Assembly: GCA_023266575.1 (NCBI GenBank)
Contig: JAHFPV010000003.1
Location: forward strand, 62,001 to 126,000
From: Sphingobium sp.
GTDB taxonomy: Bacteria; Pseudomonadota; Alphaproteobacteria; Sphingomonadales; Sphingomonadaceae
Reading direction: 5' to 3'
Length of the DNA: 64,000 nt
In this document: positions 52,656 through 61,088 of the stretch, one piece after another
Layout of the letters: each line of letters starts with the position of its first letter
Position numbering within the stretch: the stretch's first letter is position 1
Made by a program: the position numbers and the translations under genes
Notes under the pieces: generated by a model
Told to the model about the DNA's origin: nothing
Database searches by the model: none
What the model saw: the letters and a program-made list of their open reading frames with translations, nothing else

Positions 52656-54089
52656 TCACACCCTCTGCCGCGATGACGGGGCGAGGACGATGTTGGCGAG
52701 CAGCGCGGCATTGCGCCCGAAATGATGACCGCCCGGCACGATAATCTGCGTTGCGAAGCGGCGCGGGATGGCCGGGCAGGCGCTTTCCTCCTCCAGCGTG
52801 CCGCGGATGCAGCGGATGGGGACGTCGCGCAGGCGCATGATCGCGGGCACGGTCGGCTGGGCCTGGGCCGAATCGAGGTCCAGCCATGAGGCGAGGTGGA
52901 ACTGAAAATCGGCGGTCGGCCCAAGCCCCAGCAGCGACAGGCTGGCGATATGGTCGCGCGTTTGCGGATCGAGCGTGCCGACGATCGCGGGCAGCACGTC
53001 CGCGCCGAAACTATAGCCGATCAGCATGACGCGCGGCCGGTGCCAGCGCGCGCTGTAGGCCGCAATGATGTGGCGCAGATCCTGTCCCGCGCCAGATGGC
53101 GTGCGCTGGCTCCAGAAATAGGACAGGCTGTCGATGCCGACGACCGGGATGCCCTTGGCCGCCAGCTGGCTGGCGATGTCGCGGTCCAGCCCGACCCAGC
53201 CGCCGTCGCCCGAATAGATGACCGCCATCCTGTCGTCATGGTCGCCGCGCCTGGCTGGCGGCACGATGGTCAGGGGGAGGTCGGCGACATTGGCGGCGTC
53301 GACGGGCGCACGCATCGGCCCCAGCGCGGCCATCAGCCGGGGCATCCAGCGGGTGCGGTCGGCAAAGCTGTGGTCGCCCTGGGGCAGGTCGATCAGGCGG
53401 GCGTGCGGCACGTCCGCGACGAAGCGCCGGGCGGCGGCAAAATCGACCACCGTGTCGCGCCGACCCTGTACCACGATCCAGGGCAGGCTGATCCGGCGAT
53501 TGGCGGCGAACAGCCAGCCGCGGCTGGGCTTTGTAATGGCGTGGGCGGTAAAGCCCGGTGCGGAACACCAGCGCTTGCGGCCGGGCATGTCCGCGCTGAA
53601 GCCCAGCGATATGACGGCGCGGTAGGCGCCGTCCGGCCATTGCGCCAGACTGGCATAGGCGAGCGTCGCGCCTGCCGAATAGCCGATGATGATGGGCTTC
53701 CTATAGGCACGGACGCCCGCGCGATGCTGGACGTCGCGCGCCAGTGCGACCAGCGCATAGTTGGGATTGATGCAGCGCTCCCGCCCCCGCTCCAGCGCGC
53801 GCAGGAAGGTGGGGGTGGATACGCCCGCTACCAATATGCCGCGCTCTGCCATATCATGGGCGATGGCGACGGTGCCTGCGTTCCACCCGCCATCCCCGGA
53901 CAGGAACAGGGCCGTCGCGCGGGGCGGGTCGCCGGGGCGATAGAGGCGGATTCCGCCAAATGGTGCCAGGCTATAGGCCGATACCGTCACCCCCCGGTTC
54001 GCTAAAGCGCTGACCGGCGCGCCGACCCCAGTGGCGACCAGCAGGCCGCCTGCGATGAGGGTGGAGATGGTCCGAATGATCCTGCGCAT
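52656..54089 (-). CDS. acvB: AcvB/VirJ-type periplasmic lysyl-phosphatidylglycerol hydrolase-like protein
   Basis: 477 residues: signal peptide (MRRIIRTISTLIAGGLLVAT), an N-terminal VirJ-like half (ATALFLSGDGGWNAGTVAIA, IIGYSAGATLAYASL), and a C-terminal VirJ half with AVIYSGDGGWVGLDRDIASQ and the nucleophile elbow IGYSFGADVLP. In Agrobacterium AcvB hydrolyses lysyl-phosphatidylglycerol made by LpiA, and the two are neighbours as here. Predicted serine alpha/beta hydrolase. Last gene of the lipid module. ATG 54089 has CGGAG 9 bases upstream. Confidence 0.88.
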   Translation of the reverse strand: MRRIIRTISTLIAGGLLVATGVGAPVSALANRGVTVSAYSLAPFGGIRLYRPGDPPRATALFLSGDGGWNAGTVAIAHDMAERGILVAGVSTPTFLRALERGRERCINPNYALVALARDVQHRAGVRAYRKPIIIGYSAGATLAYASLAQWPDGAYRAVISLGFSADMPGRKRWCSAPGFTAHAITKPSRGWLFAANRRISLPWIVVQGRRDTVVDFAAARRFVADVPHARLIDLPQGDHSFADRTRWMPRLMAALGPMRAPVDAANVADLPLTIVPPARRGDHDDRMAVIYSGDGGWVGLDRDIASQLAAKGIPVVGIDSLSYFWSQRTPSGAGQDLRHIIAAYSARWHRPRVMLIGYSFGADVLPAIVGTLDPQTRDHIASLSLLGLGPTADFQFHLASWLDLDSAQAQPTVPAIMRLRDVPIRCIRGTLEEESACPAIPRRFATQIIVPGGHHFGRNAALLANIVLAPSSRQRV

Positions 54090-54177
54090 GACCGGCAACT
54101 CCGTTTCAACCGGCAGGCATGATGGGCCGACGCGACTGTCCCGCCATTTACGGGCGGATGACAAGTTCGTCATTTAT

Positions 54178-54191
54178 GGGTCTGCACCCTA
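54178..54191. repeat. Solo MITE end after mprF
   Basis: GGGTCTGCACCC followed by TA, the same outer end as the element at 37961-38227. The mprF stop codon (TAG, 54189-54191 minus strand) is built from its last base and the TA, as for the peptide-binding gene. Upstream, CCGCC/GGCGG and TGAC/GTCA short stems extend to about 54140. The opposite end of the element is not found. Confidence 0.6.
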
Positions 54192-56753
54192 TCCGCCGCC
54201 GCTGCCTATCAGCGCCTGAAGATCGATCAGGGTGCGGGCGAAGGTCACGCCCTGGGGTCCAGCAACGAAGCGCGCATCCCATTCGGGCGAGAATTTCTCC
54301 TTATAGGCGCGCAATCCTTCAAAGCCGTAGAGCGCATTGCCATGCTGATAGAGCATCGCGCCCAGCCGCGACCAGAAGGGGGCCAGCCGCCGCGCGTCCA
54401 GCCCCGAAAGCGGCGCCATGCCAAGGTTGAACCAGGCATAGCCCTGCGCCTGTCCCCATTGCATCAGATGGATGAACAGAAAATCCATCGTGCCATAGGG
54501 CATGTCGTCGCGGTGGCGCATCAGATCGACCGACAGTTCCGACCGGTCCTGCGTTTTCCATATATTGGCGAAGGCGACGATCCGTCCCTGCACGCGCACG
54601 ACCGCGCAATCGAAATGCGCCAGATAGGCGGGATCGAAGCGACCGACGCTGAACCCTTTTTCCCGATGCCGCTTGGCCGCCAGCCAGCGCGCCGAAATCT
54701 CCGCCAGTTCGTCGATGATGTCAGGCAGGTCGGTCGTCGCGACGATGGCGAAGGTCGCGCCTTCGCGCGTCGCGCGCCGTTCGGCGTAGCGCAACGGCTT
54801 GGCGTCCGGCCCCTCCAGCGTGAAACGGTCGAGCGGGACATGCGCCTCTTCACCATATTTGGTGATCTGCAACCCCAATTCGATCGCCAGCGGCAGGGCG
54901 GCGGCACTGATCTGATAGAGCAGCAGACGGCCCTGCGCGGCATCCACCTGTTCGCGCAGGGTCCAGAGAAGGTCGCTCCATTCCGCGACTGCGCCGACAG
55001 GATCGCCCATCACGATCCAGCTATGCCCGCGTATCTGATACATCAGGAAGGCCTGGCCCGTGGCCGACAGCAGGAAGCGCTTGTCGCCGGTCAGGGCCAG
55101 ATTGGCGTCGGTCCGCTGGGCCAGCGCCATGGCCGCTTCGCTTGGGCCGATGGCGGCGTTGACATCCTGCCGGGCGGGTGCGGCGGGCCGGAAAAGGCGC
55201 AGAAATGCGACGCCCGCCAGCAGGATCGCCACGGCAAAGCTGGCCCGCAGGAAACGCGACGCATCCCCACGCCGGGCAAATTGCCACCACAGGTCGTTCT
55301 GATAATCGACATGCTTGTAGGCGAAAAAGCCGATCCAGATCGACAGGCCGACCATCACCGCGACGGTCGCCAGCCAGCCCGGCGAGAAGGCTTCGGCCAG
55401 CAGATGCGTCCGGCGATAAAAGGCCGGGCGGGTCCATTGCAGGGCCGCTGCGATCAGCAGCATTACCACCGCTTCCTCATAGTCCAGACCCTTGAGCAGC
55501 GAAAAGGCCGCGCCCGCGATCAACAACAGGCGCGTCAGCCAGAAGGCGCCGTCCAGCCGTCGATAGAGGCCAGCCGACAGGATCAGCAGCGCAGCGCCCA
55601 CAAGGCTGCCGGCCAGATGCGATATCTCGGTCAAGGGCAGGGGCAGCAGGGTGGAGAGGGTTGCGGCCCGGCCCGGCACGGTCGGCAGTGATCCCGACAC
55701 CAGCAGCACCGCGCCGCCCAGAAAGACCAGCGCGGCCATCATCATGGGTGCAAGACCGGATGCGATGGCCCGCATACCGATCAGTGTGCGCGCGATCGGC
55801 CGGTGCCATCGGCTGCCCTCCTGCAACAGGACGATCACAACGGCCAGGAGCAAAGGCGCGACATAATAGATCAGGCGATAGGCGAGCAGCGCCGCGACCA
55901 GTTCAGGCCGTCCCGTGCCGGGCAGTGCGGCCAGCATCACCGCTTCGAACACGCCGATGCCGCCTGGCACATGGGTAATAAGGACGGCGATGATCGCCAG
56001 CGTATAGCCGATGAAGAAGGCGGGCCATTGGTCGAGGCTGATGCCGGGGACGAGGACGAACAGCGCGGCGCTGGCGGCGGCGAGGTCGATCGCGCCGATG
56101 CCGACCTGCGCCATGATGCCCGTTGCTGGCGGAACCGGCGCGCTCCAGCCGTGCAGCCGGATCGTGCGTCCACGCGGCCCGGTCCAGACGACGAGGCCCG
56201 CCATTGCCAGCAGCAGCGCGATGCCAAGCCCCCGCAGCAGCTCCGCCGATCCCGCCAGCGCACCGATCGCCATGACCTGCGGACGCCACACCAGCATAGC
56301 GCCCGCCAGCACGAACACCCCGCTCCAGAAGGTCGCGCTCGCGATCATCACCACGCGGGCGATATCGCTTAAGGGAAGGCCAGCCGCGCTGTAGATGCGG
56401 TAGCGCGCCGACCCGCCGGTCAGCAGCGACAGGCCAAGATTATGGCTGAGCGTGTAGCTGGTGAAGGATGCAAGGGCGGCTATGCGATAGGGGAGCGGTC
56501 GGCCGATCGCCCGCAATGCCGATACGTCGTAGAGCGTCAGCGTGAGATAGCTGATCGCCGTCAGCGCTGCTGCCGCCAGCAGGCTGGCGGTGGGCAGCAT
56601 GTGCCAGGCCAGCCGGACCTGATGCAGGCGAACATCCTGCAACAGATGGTCGAGCGCCACGAAACCCAAAGCGGCCAGCAGCAGAACGATGCCGACCGAG
56701 AGGGTCATGCGATGACGCTGGAACAGGCGGGCCGCCGTCATGCGATCGATCAT
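54189..56753 (-). CDS. mprF: MprF/LpiA-type lysyl-phosphatidylglycerol synthase and flippase
   Basis: 854 residues: an N-terminal membrane region of about 14 helices (flippase; LGLSLLTGGSARYRIYSAAG, ITHVPGGIGVFEAVMLA), then a C-terminal cytoplasmic GNAT-like DUF2156 domain (GHSWIVMGDPVGAVAEWSDL, ELSVDLMRHRDDMPYGTMDF, FNLGMAPLSGLDARRLAPFW). It transfers an aminoacyl group from tRNA to phosphatidylglycerol and exposes the lipid outside, lowering membrane charge. GAGG precedes ATG 56753. Its substrate amino acid (Lys, Ala or other) cannot be read off. Confidence 0.92.
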   Translation of the reverse strand: MIDRMTAARLFQRHRMTLSVGIVLLLAALGFVALDHLLQDVRLHQVRLAWHMLPTASLLAAAALTAISYLTLTLYDVSALRAIGRPLPYRIAALASFTSYTLSHNLGLSLLTGGSARYRIYSAAGLPLSDIARVVMIASATFWSGVFVLAGAMLVWRPQVMAIGALAGSAELLRGLGIALLLAMAGLVVWTGPRGRTIRLHGWSAPVPPATGIMAQVGIGAIDLAAASAALFVLVPGISLDQWPAFFIGYTLAIIAVLITHVPGGIGVFEAVMLAALPGTGRPELVAALLAYRLIYYVAPLLLAVVIVLLQEGSRWHRPIARTLIGMRAIASGLAPMMMAALVFLGGAVLLVSGSLPTVPGRAATLSTLLPLPLTEISHLAGSLVGAALLILSAGLYRRLDGAFWLTRLLLIAGAAFSLLKGLDYEEAVVMLLIAAALQWTRPAFYRRTHLLAEAFSPGWLATVAVMVGLSIWIGFFAYKHVDYQNDLWWQFARRGDASRFLRASFAVAILLAGVAFLRLFRPAAPARQDVNAAIGPSEAAMALAQRTDANLALTGDKRFLLSATGQAFLMYQIRGHSWIVMGDPVGAVAEWSDLLWTLREQVDAAQGRLLLYQISAAALPLAIELGLQITKYGEEAHVPLDRFTLEGPDAKPLRYAERRATREGATFAIVATTDLPDIIDELAEISARWLAAKRHREKGFSVGRFDPAYLAHFDCAVVRVQGRIVAFANIWKTQDRSELSVDLMRHRDDMPYGTMDFLFIHLMQWGQAQGYAWFNLGMAPLSGLDARRLAPFWSRLGAMLYQHGNALYGFEGLRAYKEKFSPEWDARFVAGPQGVTFARTLIDLQALIGSGGG

Positions 56754-56760
56754 GCTGTCC

Positions 56761-57168
56761 TCACCCCCTCTGTCGCGTCCAGATCTGGCTCTTGCACAGC
56801 CAGCCGCGCAGCAGGCAGCCCGATATCTTCAAACGGTCGGCGTCGAGCTGCTCGATCGTGGATGAAAAGCTGCGGCCCCGGTCGGGTACAAAGACATAGC
56901 CGGCCCATCGCCCCGGCCCGCGGGAATGATAATTTTGGAGCAATGCGGTGCCGACCAGATGGGTGACGCCCGCGTCGGCGGCATCGGCGATGGCGTGGGC
57001 GTCGGCCCAGCGAACCCAGCCGCATAGCGCATCGCGGCAGGCGCCCGTCGTCACCACCACGCTGCCATGCGGATTGACCCAATTGCCCTCGATCGGGGCC
57101 ATGTCAAAGGCAGCCTGCGGCAGCAGCAACGCTCCGGCGAAGATCAGCCACGGGCGGAGGCGCGGCAT
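56761..57168 (-). CDS. DUF2147 exported protein
   Basis: 135 residues: signal peptide (MPRLRPWLIFAGALLLPQAA), then DUF2147 lipocalin-like fold (MAPIEGNWVNPHGSVVVTTG, YVFVPDRGRSFSSTIEQLD, GCLLRGWLCKSQIWTR). Two or more disulfides likely (ACRDALCGW, SGCLLRGWLCKS). Member of the four-gene module with mprF and the VirJ proteins; 7 bases before mprF. Could bind a lipid in the periplasm (inference). Confidence 0.85.
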   Translation of the reverse strand: MPRLRPWLIFAGALLLPQAAFDMAPIEGNWVNPHGSVVVTTGACRDALCGWVRWADAHAIADAADAGVTHLVGTALLQNYHSRGPGRWAGYVFVPDRGRSFSSTIEQLDADRLKISGCLLRGWLCKSQIWTRQRG

Positions 57169-57171
57169 GGG

Positions 57172-57906
57172 TCACGCCCTTCCGATAAGGTGGGCGCGCA
57201 TCATCGCCGCGCGCAACACGCCATAAACGGCATCGACATCGCCGTTCAGCCGATGGCCTCCGGGCAATGCGACCGACTGGGCGTTGGGTTGATGCAGCAA
57301 GGGACACAGGCTCGCCGTCTCGTCGCGCCCCTGAATACAGAGCAAGGACGTCCAGCTCAGCTGACGCGCGGTCGGCAGCGCGTCGGACTCCGCCATGGCG
57401 AAGGTGAAGATTTCCGATGGCGACGCCCGATATTCGACCGTCGCCCCCGGCACCACCAGCGCCACCAGCCCGATCGAGGATCGGTCGGCGCGCGGCAGCT
57501 GGCTGAGCGCAACATGCATCATGTCCGCGCCATAGGACTGGCCGACCAGCAGCAGCCGCGCCTTGGGGTTGATCCTGTGCGCCTGGCCGATCGCCGCCTC
57601 CAGCAGGGCTGAGGCATCGGATGCGGTTCGGGTCGTGCGGAAATAGCGCAGCGAATTGACGCCGACGACAGGTATGCCGTCGGCGACCAGCCTGGCTGCG
57701 ACATTGGGCGCCATCCCGACACGAAATCCCATGTCGCCCGACCACAGGATCGCGACCGGTGCGCCTGGCCGGGGATGATAAGGGACAGGGCGCATCGGCG
57801 TGAAGAGGCCGCCACCCAGATAGCCGATCCAGGCAAATTCCAGCAGGATCGCCACCAGCAGCGCGCCGATGGCCACCATCCATCGCCTATTACGCCTGCG
57901 CATCAT
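57172..57906 (-). CDS. Single-domain VirJ-like alpha/beta hydrolase, membrane-anchored
   Basis: 244 residues: N-terminal anchor (about 10-28, WMVAIGALLVAILLEFAWIG), then one VirJ domain (VAILWSGDMGFRVGMAPNVA, VGQSYGADMMHVALSQLP with Ser nucleophile, and CIQGRDETASLCPLL). It corresponds to the C-terminal half of the AcvB four genes downstream. ATG 57906 follows AGAGG by 8 bases. First gene of the module. Two VirJ-type hydrolases in one operon with MprF suggests lipid turnover. Confidence 0.85.
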   Translation of the reverse strand: MMRRRNRRWMVAIGALLVAILLEFAWIGYLGGGLFTPMRPVPYHPRPGAPVAILWSGDMGFRVGMAPNVAARLVADGIPVVGVNSLRYFRTTRTASDASALLEAAIGQAHRINPKARLLLVGQSYGADMMHVALSQLPRADRSSIGLVALVVPGATVEYRASPSEIFTFAMAESDALPTARQLSWTSLLCIQGRDETASLCPLLHQPNAQSVALPGGHRLNGDVDAVYGVLRAAMMRAHLIGRA

Positions 57907-57974
57907 CGATCGGACCTCTGCTCTGTTATCGTCGTCCTTCTGCACCCCTCTATCCATCGGATCGGTGACCTTTG

Positions 57975-57992
57975 CATGAACTCTATGTCATG
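57975..57992. promoter_or_regulatory. Dyad between the lipid module and the PDZ/two-component operon
   Basis: CATGA-N8-TCATG lies midway in the 131-base gap between divergent starts (57906 and 58038). It could bind the response regulator encoded at 58426. Single occurrence, so weak. Confidence 0.3.
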
Positions 57993-58037
57993 TAGCGGAC
58001 AGCGCGGCGACAGGCGGTGGTGGCTAGAAGCGCGGTG

Positions 58038-58412
58038 ATGATCTGGTCCGCCCGCCCCTTCTACGCGGCCGCCATGGTGCTGGCGTCCTTTGCGCCGCTG
58101 TTGGCGACCCGGCTGGAGCGTGCCCCTTCGTCACCTACGGCGGTCAGCGATGCCATGGGCCTGACTTTGGGCGAGGATGACCGCCACCGCATCGTGGTGA
58201 CCAGCCTGCGCAGCGGCGGCATCGCCGATCGCCATGGTATTCAGGTCGGGGACCAGCTGACCGGCATGGCGGGCCGACCGACGGTGACGCTGGAGGCGGC
58301 GCGCAAATTGGTGCGCGCGCCGGGCCATTGCGCCATGCCGCTCATGCTCGACCGCCACGGCATTCCCTATCGGGCGATAATCTGGCAGTGCGGCAAGGCC
58401 GGCATCGGTTAG
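58038..58412 (+). CDS. Small membrane-anchored PDZ-domain protein
   Basis: 124 residues: N-terminal signal/anchor (FYAAAMVLASFAPLLATRLE), then a PDZ fold (RIVVTSLRSGGIADRHGIQV, GDQLTGMAGRPTVTLEAARK). No protease domain. It is 13 bases before the response-regulator gene, so it probably modulates the sensor kinase or a periplasmic partner (inference). Confidence 0.78.
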   Translation: MIWSARPFYAAAMVLASFAPLLATRLERAPSSPTAVSDAMGLTLGEDDRHRIVVTSLRSGGIADRHGIQVGDQLTGMAGRPTVTLEAARKLVRAPGHCAMPLMLDRHGIPYRAIIWQCGKAGIG

Positions 58413-58425
58413 AAGGATCATTCCC

Positions 58426-59106
58426 ATGGGTCGCAAGATTTTGCTGGTAGAGGATGACCGGACGACCGCCGACTTCATACGCAAGGGGCTGGCCGAACAT
58501 GGCCATGTCGGCGACCATGCGGCCAATGGCCGCGACGGCCTGTTCATGGCGACCGACGGTGGCTATGACGCGATCATCCTCGACCGGATGCTGCCGGGCA
58601 TGGACGGGCTGGCAGTACTCAGCGCGCTGCGGGCGGCGGGGATCGAAACGCCGGTCATCCTGCTGTCTGCGCTGGGATCGGTCGATGACCGGGTGACGGG
58701 GCTGACCGCGGGATCGGACGATTATCTGGTTAAGCCCTTTGCCTTTGCCGAACTGCTTGCCCGCCTTGAACTGCTGATGCGCAGGCGGGGGAGCGGTACC
58801 CATGTCGAGACCGTCCTCACCTGCGCCACGCTGCGCATGGACCTGCTCAAGCGCGAGGTGAAGCGCGGCGAACGCGCCATCGACCTGCAACCGCGCGAAT
58901 TTCGCCTGCTCGAATATCTGATGCGTCATGCCGGACAGGTCGTTACCCGGACGATGTTGCTGGAAGGGGTGTGGGATTATCATTTCGACCCCGGCACCAA
59001 TGTCATCGATGTTCATATCAGCCGCCTGCGTCGCAAGGTCGATGCCGATGGCGACCAACCCCTGATCCATACCGTGCGCGGCGCGGGTTATCGGTTGGGC
59101 GAATGA
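58426..59106 (+). CDS. OmpR-family response regulator
   Basis: 226 residues: receiver (ILLVEDDRTTADFIRKGLAE, phosphoacceptor D53 in ILDRMLPGMDG, GSDDYLVKPFAFAEL), and OmpR winged helix (VETVLTCATLRMDLLKREVK, FDPGTNVIDVHISRLRRKVD, GAGYRLGE). AAGGA precedes ATG 58426. Forms an operon with the PDZ protein and the kinase and is divergent from the lipid module, which is the obvious target. Confidence 0.93.
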   Translation: MGRKILLVEDDRTTADFIRKGLAEHGHVGDHAANGRDGLFMATDGGYDAIILDRMLPGMDGLAVLSALRAAGIETPVILLSALGSVDDRVTGLTAGSDDYLVKPFAFAELLARLELLMRRRGSGTHVETVLTCATLRMDLLKREVKRGERAIDLQPREFRLLEYLMRHAGQVVTRTMLLEGVWDYHFDPGTNVIDVHISRLRRKVDADGDQPLIHTVRGAGYRLGE

Positions 59107-59116
59107 GGCGGGCCGC

Positions 59117-60481
59117 ATGACCGCAAACCGCGCCCTGCGCTGGCTGCGATCGTCCCATGCGCGCTTCATCGGCCTGATCCTGCTGTTGGAACTGGTCTTT
59201 GGCGGCGCGCTGTTGCTGTCGGTCACGCAGCTGGTCCACGCCAGTCTGGATGCGGCGGACAATGCCATCGCGCGCGACACGCGCGACACCTTGCTGGAAA
59301 TCGAACGGCAGGAAGGCCGCCGGGCGCTGGCCGGCGCCGTCACCGCCCATGCGCAGGACGAAAGCGACGCCGTGCTGCTGCTGGCGCAAGCGAATGGCCG
59401 CCGGATCGCGGGCAATCTGTCGGGCTGGCCGCCGGTCATTCCCGCCGATACCGCCGGGGTTACGGCGAAGCTCTATCGCATCGGGGACACCGACGCTGCC
59501 CCCTATACCATCACCGCGACCCGGTTGCGGGACGGCGCTCGTCTGCTGGTGGGTGTAAGCACCGACGACAGCGACCAGATCCGCCAGACGGTGGAGCGCA
59601 CGCTGTTGACTGCATTGCTGATGGCGCTGCCTCTGGCCATCGTCGCCGCATGGCTTGTGGTCCATATCATCGACCGGCGGATCGGGCATATCGCCGCCAC
59701 CGCCGCACGGGTTGGCGCGGGTGAGATCGACCGGCGCGTGCCGCTCGACGGATCGGGCGACAGTTTCGACACGCTGGGCCGCACGATCAACCGGATGCTC
59801 GATCAGATCGGCGCGCTGCTGGCCGAATTGCGCACCGTCACGGACAGCATCGCCCACGACCTGCGATCGCCATTGACCCGGTTGCGGACGCGGATCGACC
59901 GGGCGATGCAGTCGGATAATCCGGCGGTGCTGCGCGAGGCGATCGACGGGATCAGTCGGGAAGCGGACCAGTTGCTGGCGATGCTCGCCACCGCGCTGGA
60001 GGTCAGTCGGATGGAGGCGGGGATCGGGCGGGATCGCTTCGTCGCGACCGATCTGGCGGCCATGCTGATCGACATGGGCGAACTGTACGAACCGGTGAGC
60101 GAGGAACAGGGCCGCGCCCTGGCGATATCCATCGCGCATCCCGCAACGCTGCCGGTCCATCGCGAACTGCTGGGCCAGGCGCTGGCGAACCTGATCGACA
60201 ATGCGCTCAAATATGGGGCGGGGACGATGACATTGTATCTGAAGGGCGAAGGGGATGAGATTATCGTCGGGCTGGCGGACGAAGGGGCGGGCATCGCGCC
60301 CGAACGAGAGGCCGAGGCATTGCGCCGCTTCGGGCGTCTGGACCCTGCCAGGGGGATAGCAGGGGCGGGCCTCGGCCTCTCTCTCGTCGCGGCGGTGGCC
60401 CGGATGCACGGAGGGGACGTGCGTTTCGACCGTCGCGACGAATATTTTGCCGTGGAAATGCTGCTCAGGCGGCAGGCTTAG
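59117..60481 (+). CDS. Sensor histidine kinase
   Basis: 454 residues: first membrane segment (FIGLILLLELVFGGALLLSV), a periplasmic sensor region (about 35-160), second segment (LLTALLMALPLAIVAAWLVV), HAMP, phosphoacceptor H247 (IAHDLRSPLTRLRTRI), N box LANLIDNALKYGAGT and GLADEGAGIAP. Signal unknown; membrane-charge or cationic-peptide stress would suit the divergent mprF module (inference). Confidence 0.92.
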   Translation: MTANRALRWLRSSHARFIGLILLLELVFGGALLLSVTQLVHASLDAADNAIARDTRDTLLEIERQEGRRALAGAVTAHAQDESDAVLLLAQANGRRIAGNLSGWPPVIPADTAGVTAKLYRIGDTDAAPYTITATRLRDGARLLVGVSTDDSDQIRQTVERTLLTALLMALPLAIVAAWLVVHIIDRRIGHIAATAARVGAGEIDRRVPLDGSGDSFDTLGRTINRMLDQIGALLAELRTVTDSIAHDLRSPLTRLRTRIDRAMQSDNPAVLREAIDGISREADQLLAMLATALEVSRMEAGIGRDRFVATDLAAMLIDMGELYEPVSEEQGRALAISIAHPATLPVHRELLGQALANLIDNALKYGAGTMTLYLKGEGDEIIVGLADEGAGIAPEREAEALRRFGRLDPARGIAGAGLGLSLVAAVARMHGGDVRFDRRDEYFAVEMLLRRQA

Positions 60482-60599
60482 AAGCAGATAGCAGTAAGGC
60501 CATGTCCGAGCGACGGGAGCCGGGTCGGGTCAACAGGGGGACACCCGATGCCGACTCCCTGTCGGCAGGGCTTATACCAACGTGCGATGATTGTGACTC

Positions 60600-60712
60600 A
60601 TCTCCCCTCCCCGGCGGGGAGGGGCGGGGGAGGGGGAGCGAGGCGAAGCCGAGCGTCCACGCTGGCGGCGGCACACCCCCCCCACAACCTCCCCCTCAAG
60701 GGGGAGGAGTCT
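60600..60712. repeat. Inverted repeat, CTCCCC type, after the kinase gene
   Basis: Arms CTCCCCTCCCCGGCGGGGAG (60602) and CCTCCCCCTCAAGGGGGAGG (60688), with GAGCGAGGCGAAGCCGAGCG between. Non-coding filler between the kinase and the small peptide gene; 60482-60599 shows no other signal. Confidence 0.75.
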
Positions 60713-60740
60713 GACAGGTCACGATCATTGCACGGTGGTA

Positions 60741-60920
60741 TTAGTTGGAGGCTGGCTTCGATGCGGTCGTGGTGGTCGTGGTCTTCGAGACCTTCTTGGC
60801 GGCCTTGTGCTTTGCTACATGATGCGTCGGCTTGGACGAGGCAGTGGCGGCCGATGCAGCGAGCGGGGTTGCGAGAACGGCCAGCGAAGCCAGGCTGGTG
60901 AAGATCAGGCGGGTTTTCAT
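60741..60920 (-). CDS. 59-residue His/Lys/Thr-rich secreted peptide
   Basis: Signal peptide MKTRLIFTSLASLAVLATPL then AASA with a likely cleavage near residue 24. The mature part, about 35 residues, is rich in Lys, His and Thr (PTHHVAKHKAAKKVSK, then six Thr and ASKPASN), with net positive charge and no Cys. AGGAG lies 7 bases before the ATG, a strong ribosome site. It lies behind the kinase operon on the opposite strand. Resembles small alanine/lysine exported proteins in alphaproteobacteria; possible metal-binding or charge-buffering role is inference. Confidence 0.75.
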   Translation of the reverse strand: MKTRLIFTSLASLAVLATPLAASAATASSKPTHHVAKHKAAKKVSKTTTTTTASKPASN

Positions 60921-61088
60921 GGTTCAACTCCTATCAAGCGGTCCGTCCTGGACTGCCTGTTCCTTATGACGCCGACCCTCTGTCGCCAGCGTGACGGGAA
61001 GATGAACTTTCAGACAGGCGCCATGGGGATCACCGCTGCCCGCCTATCCAGCGTCCCCTGTGGGTGAAGGGTAGAATGAGGGTTGACC

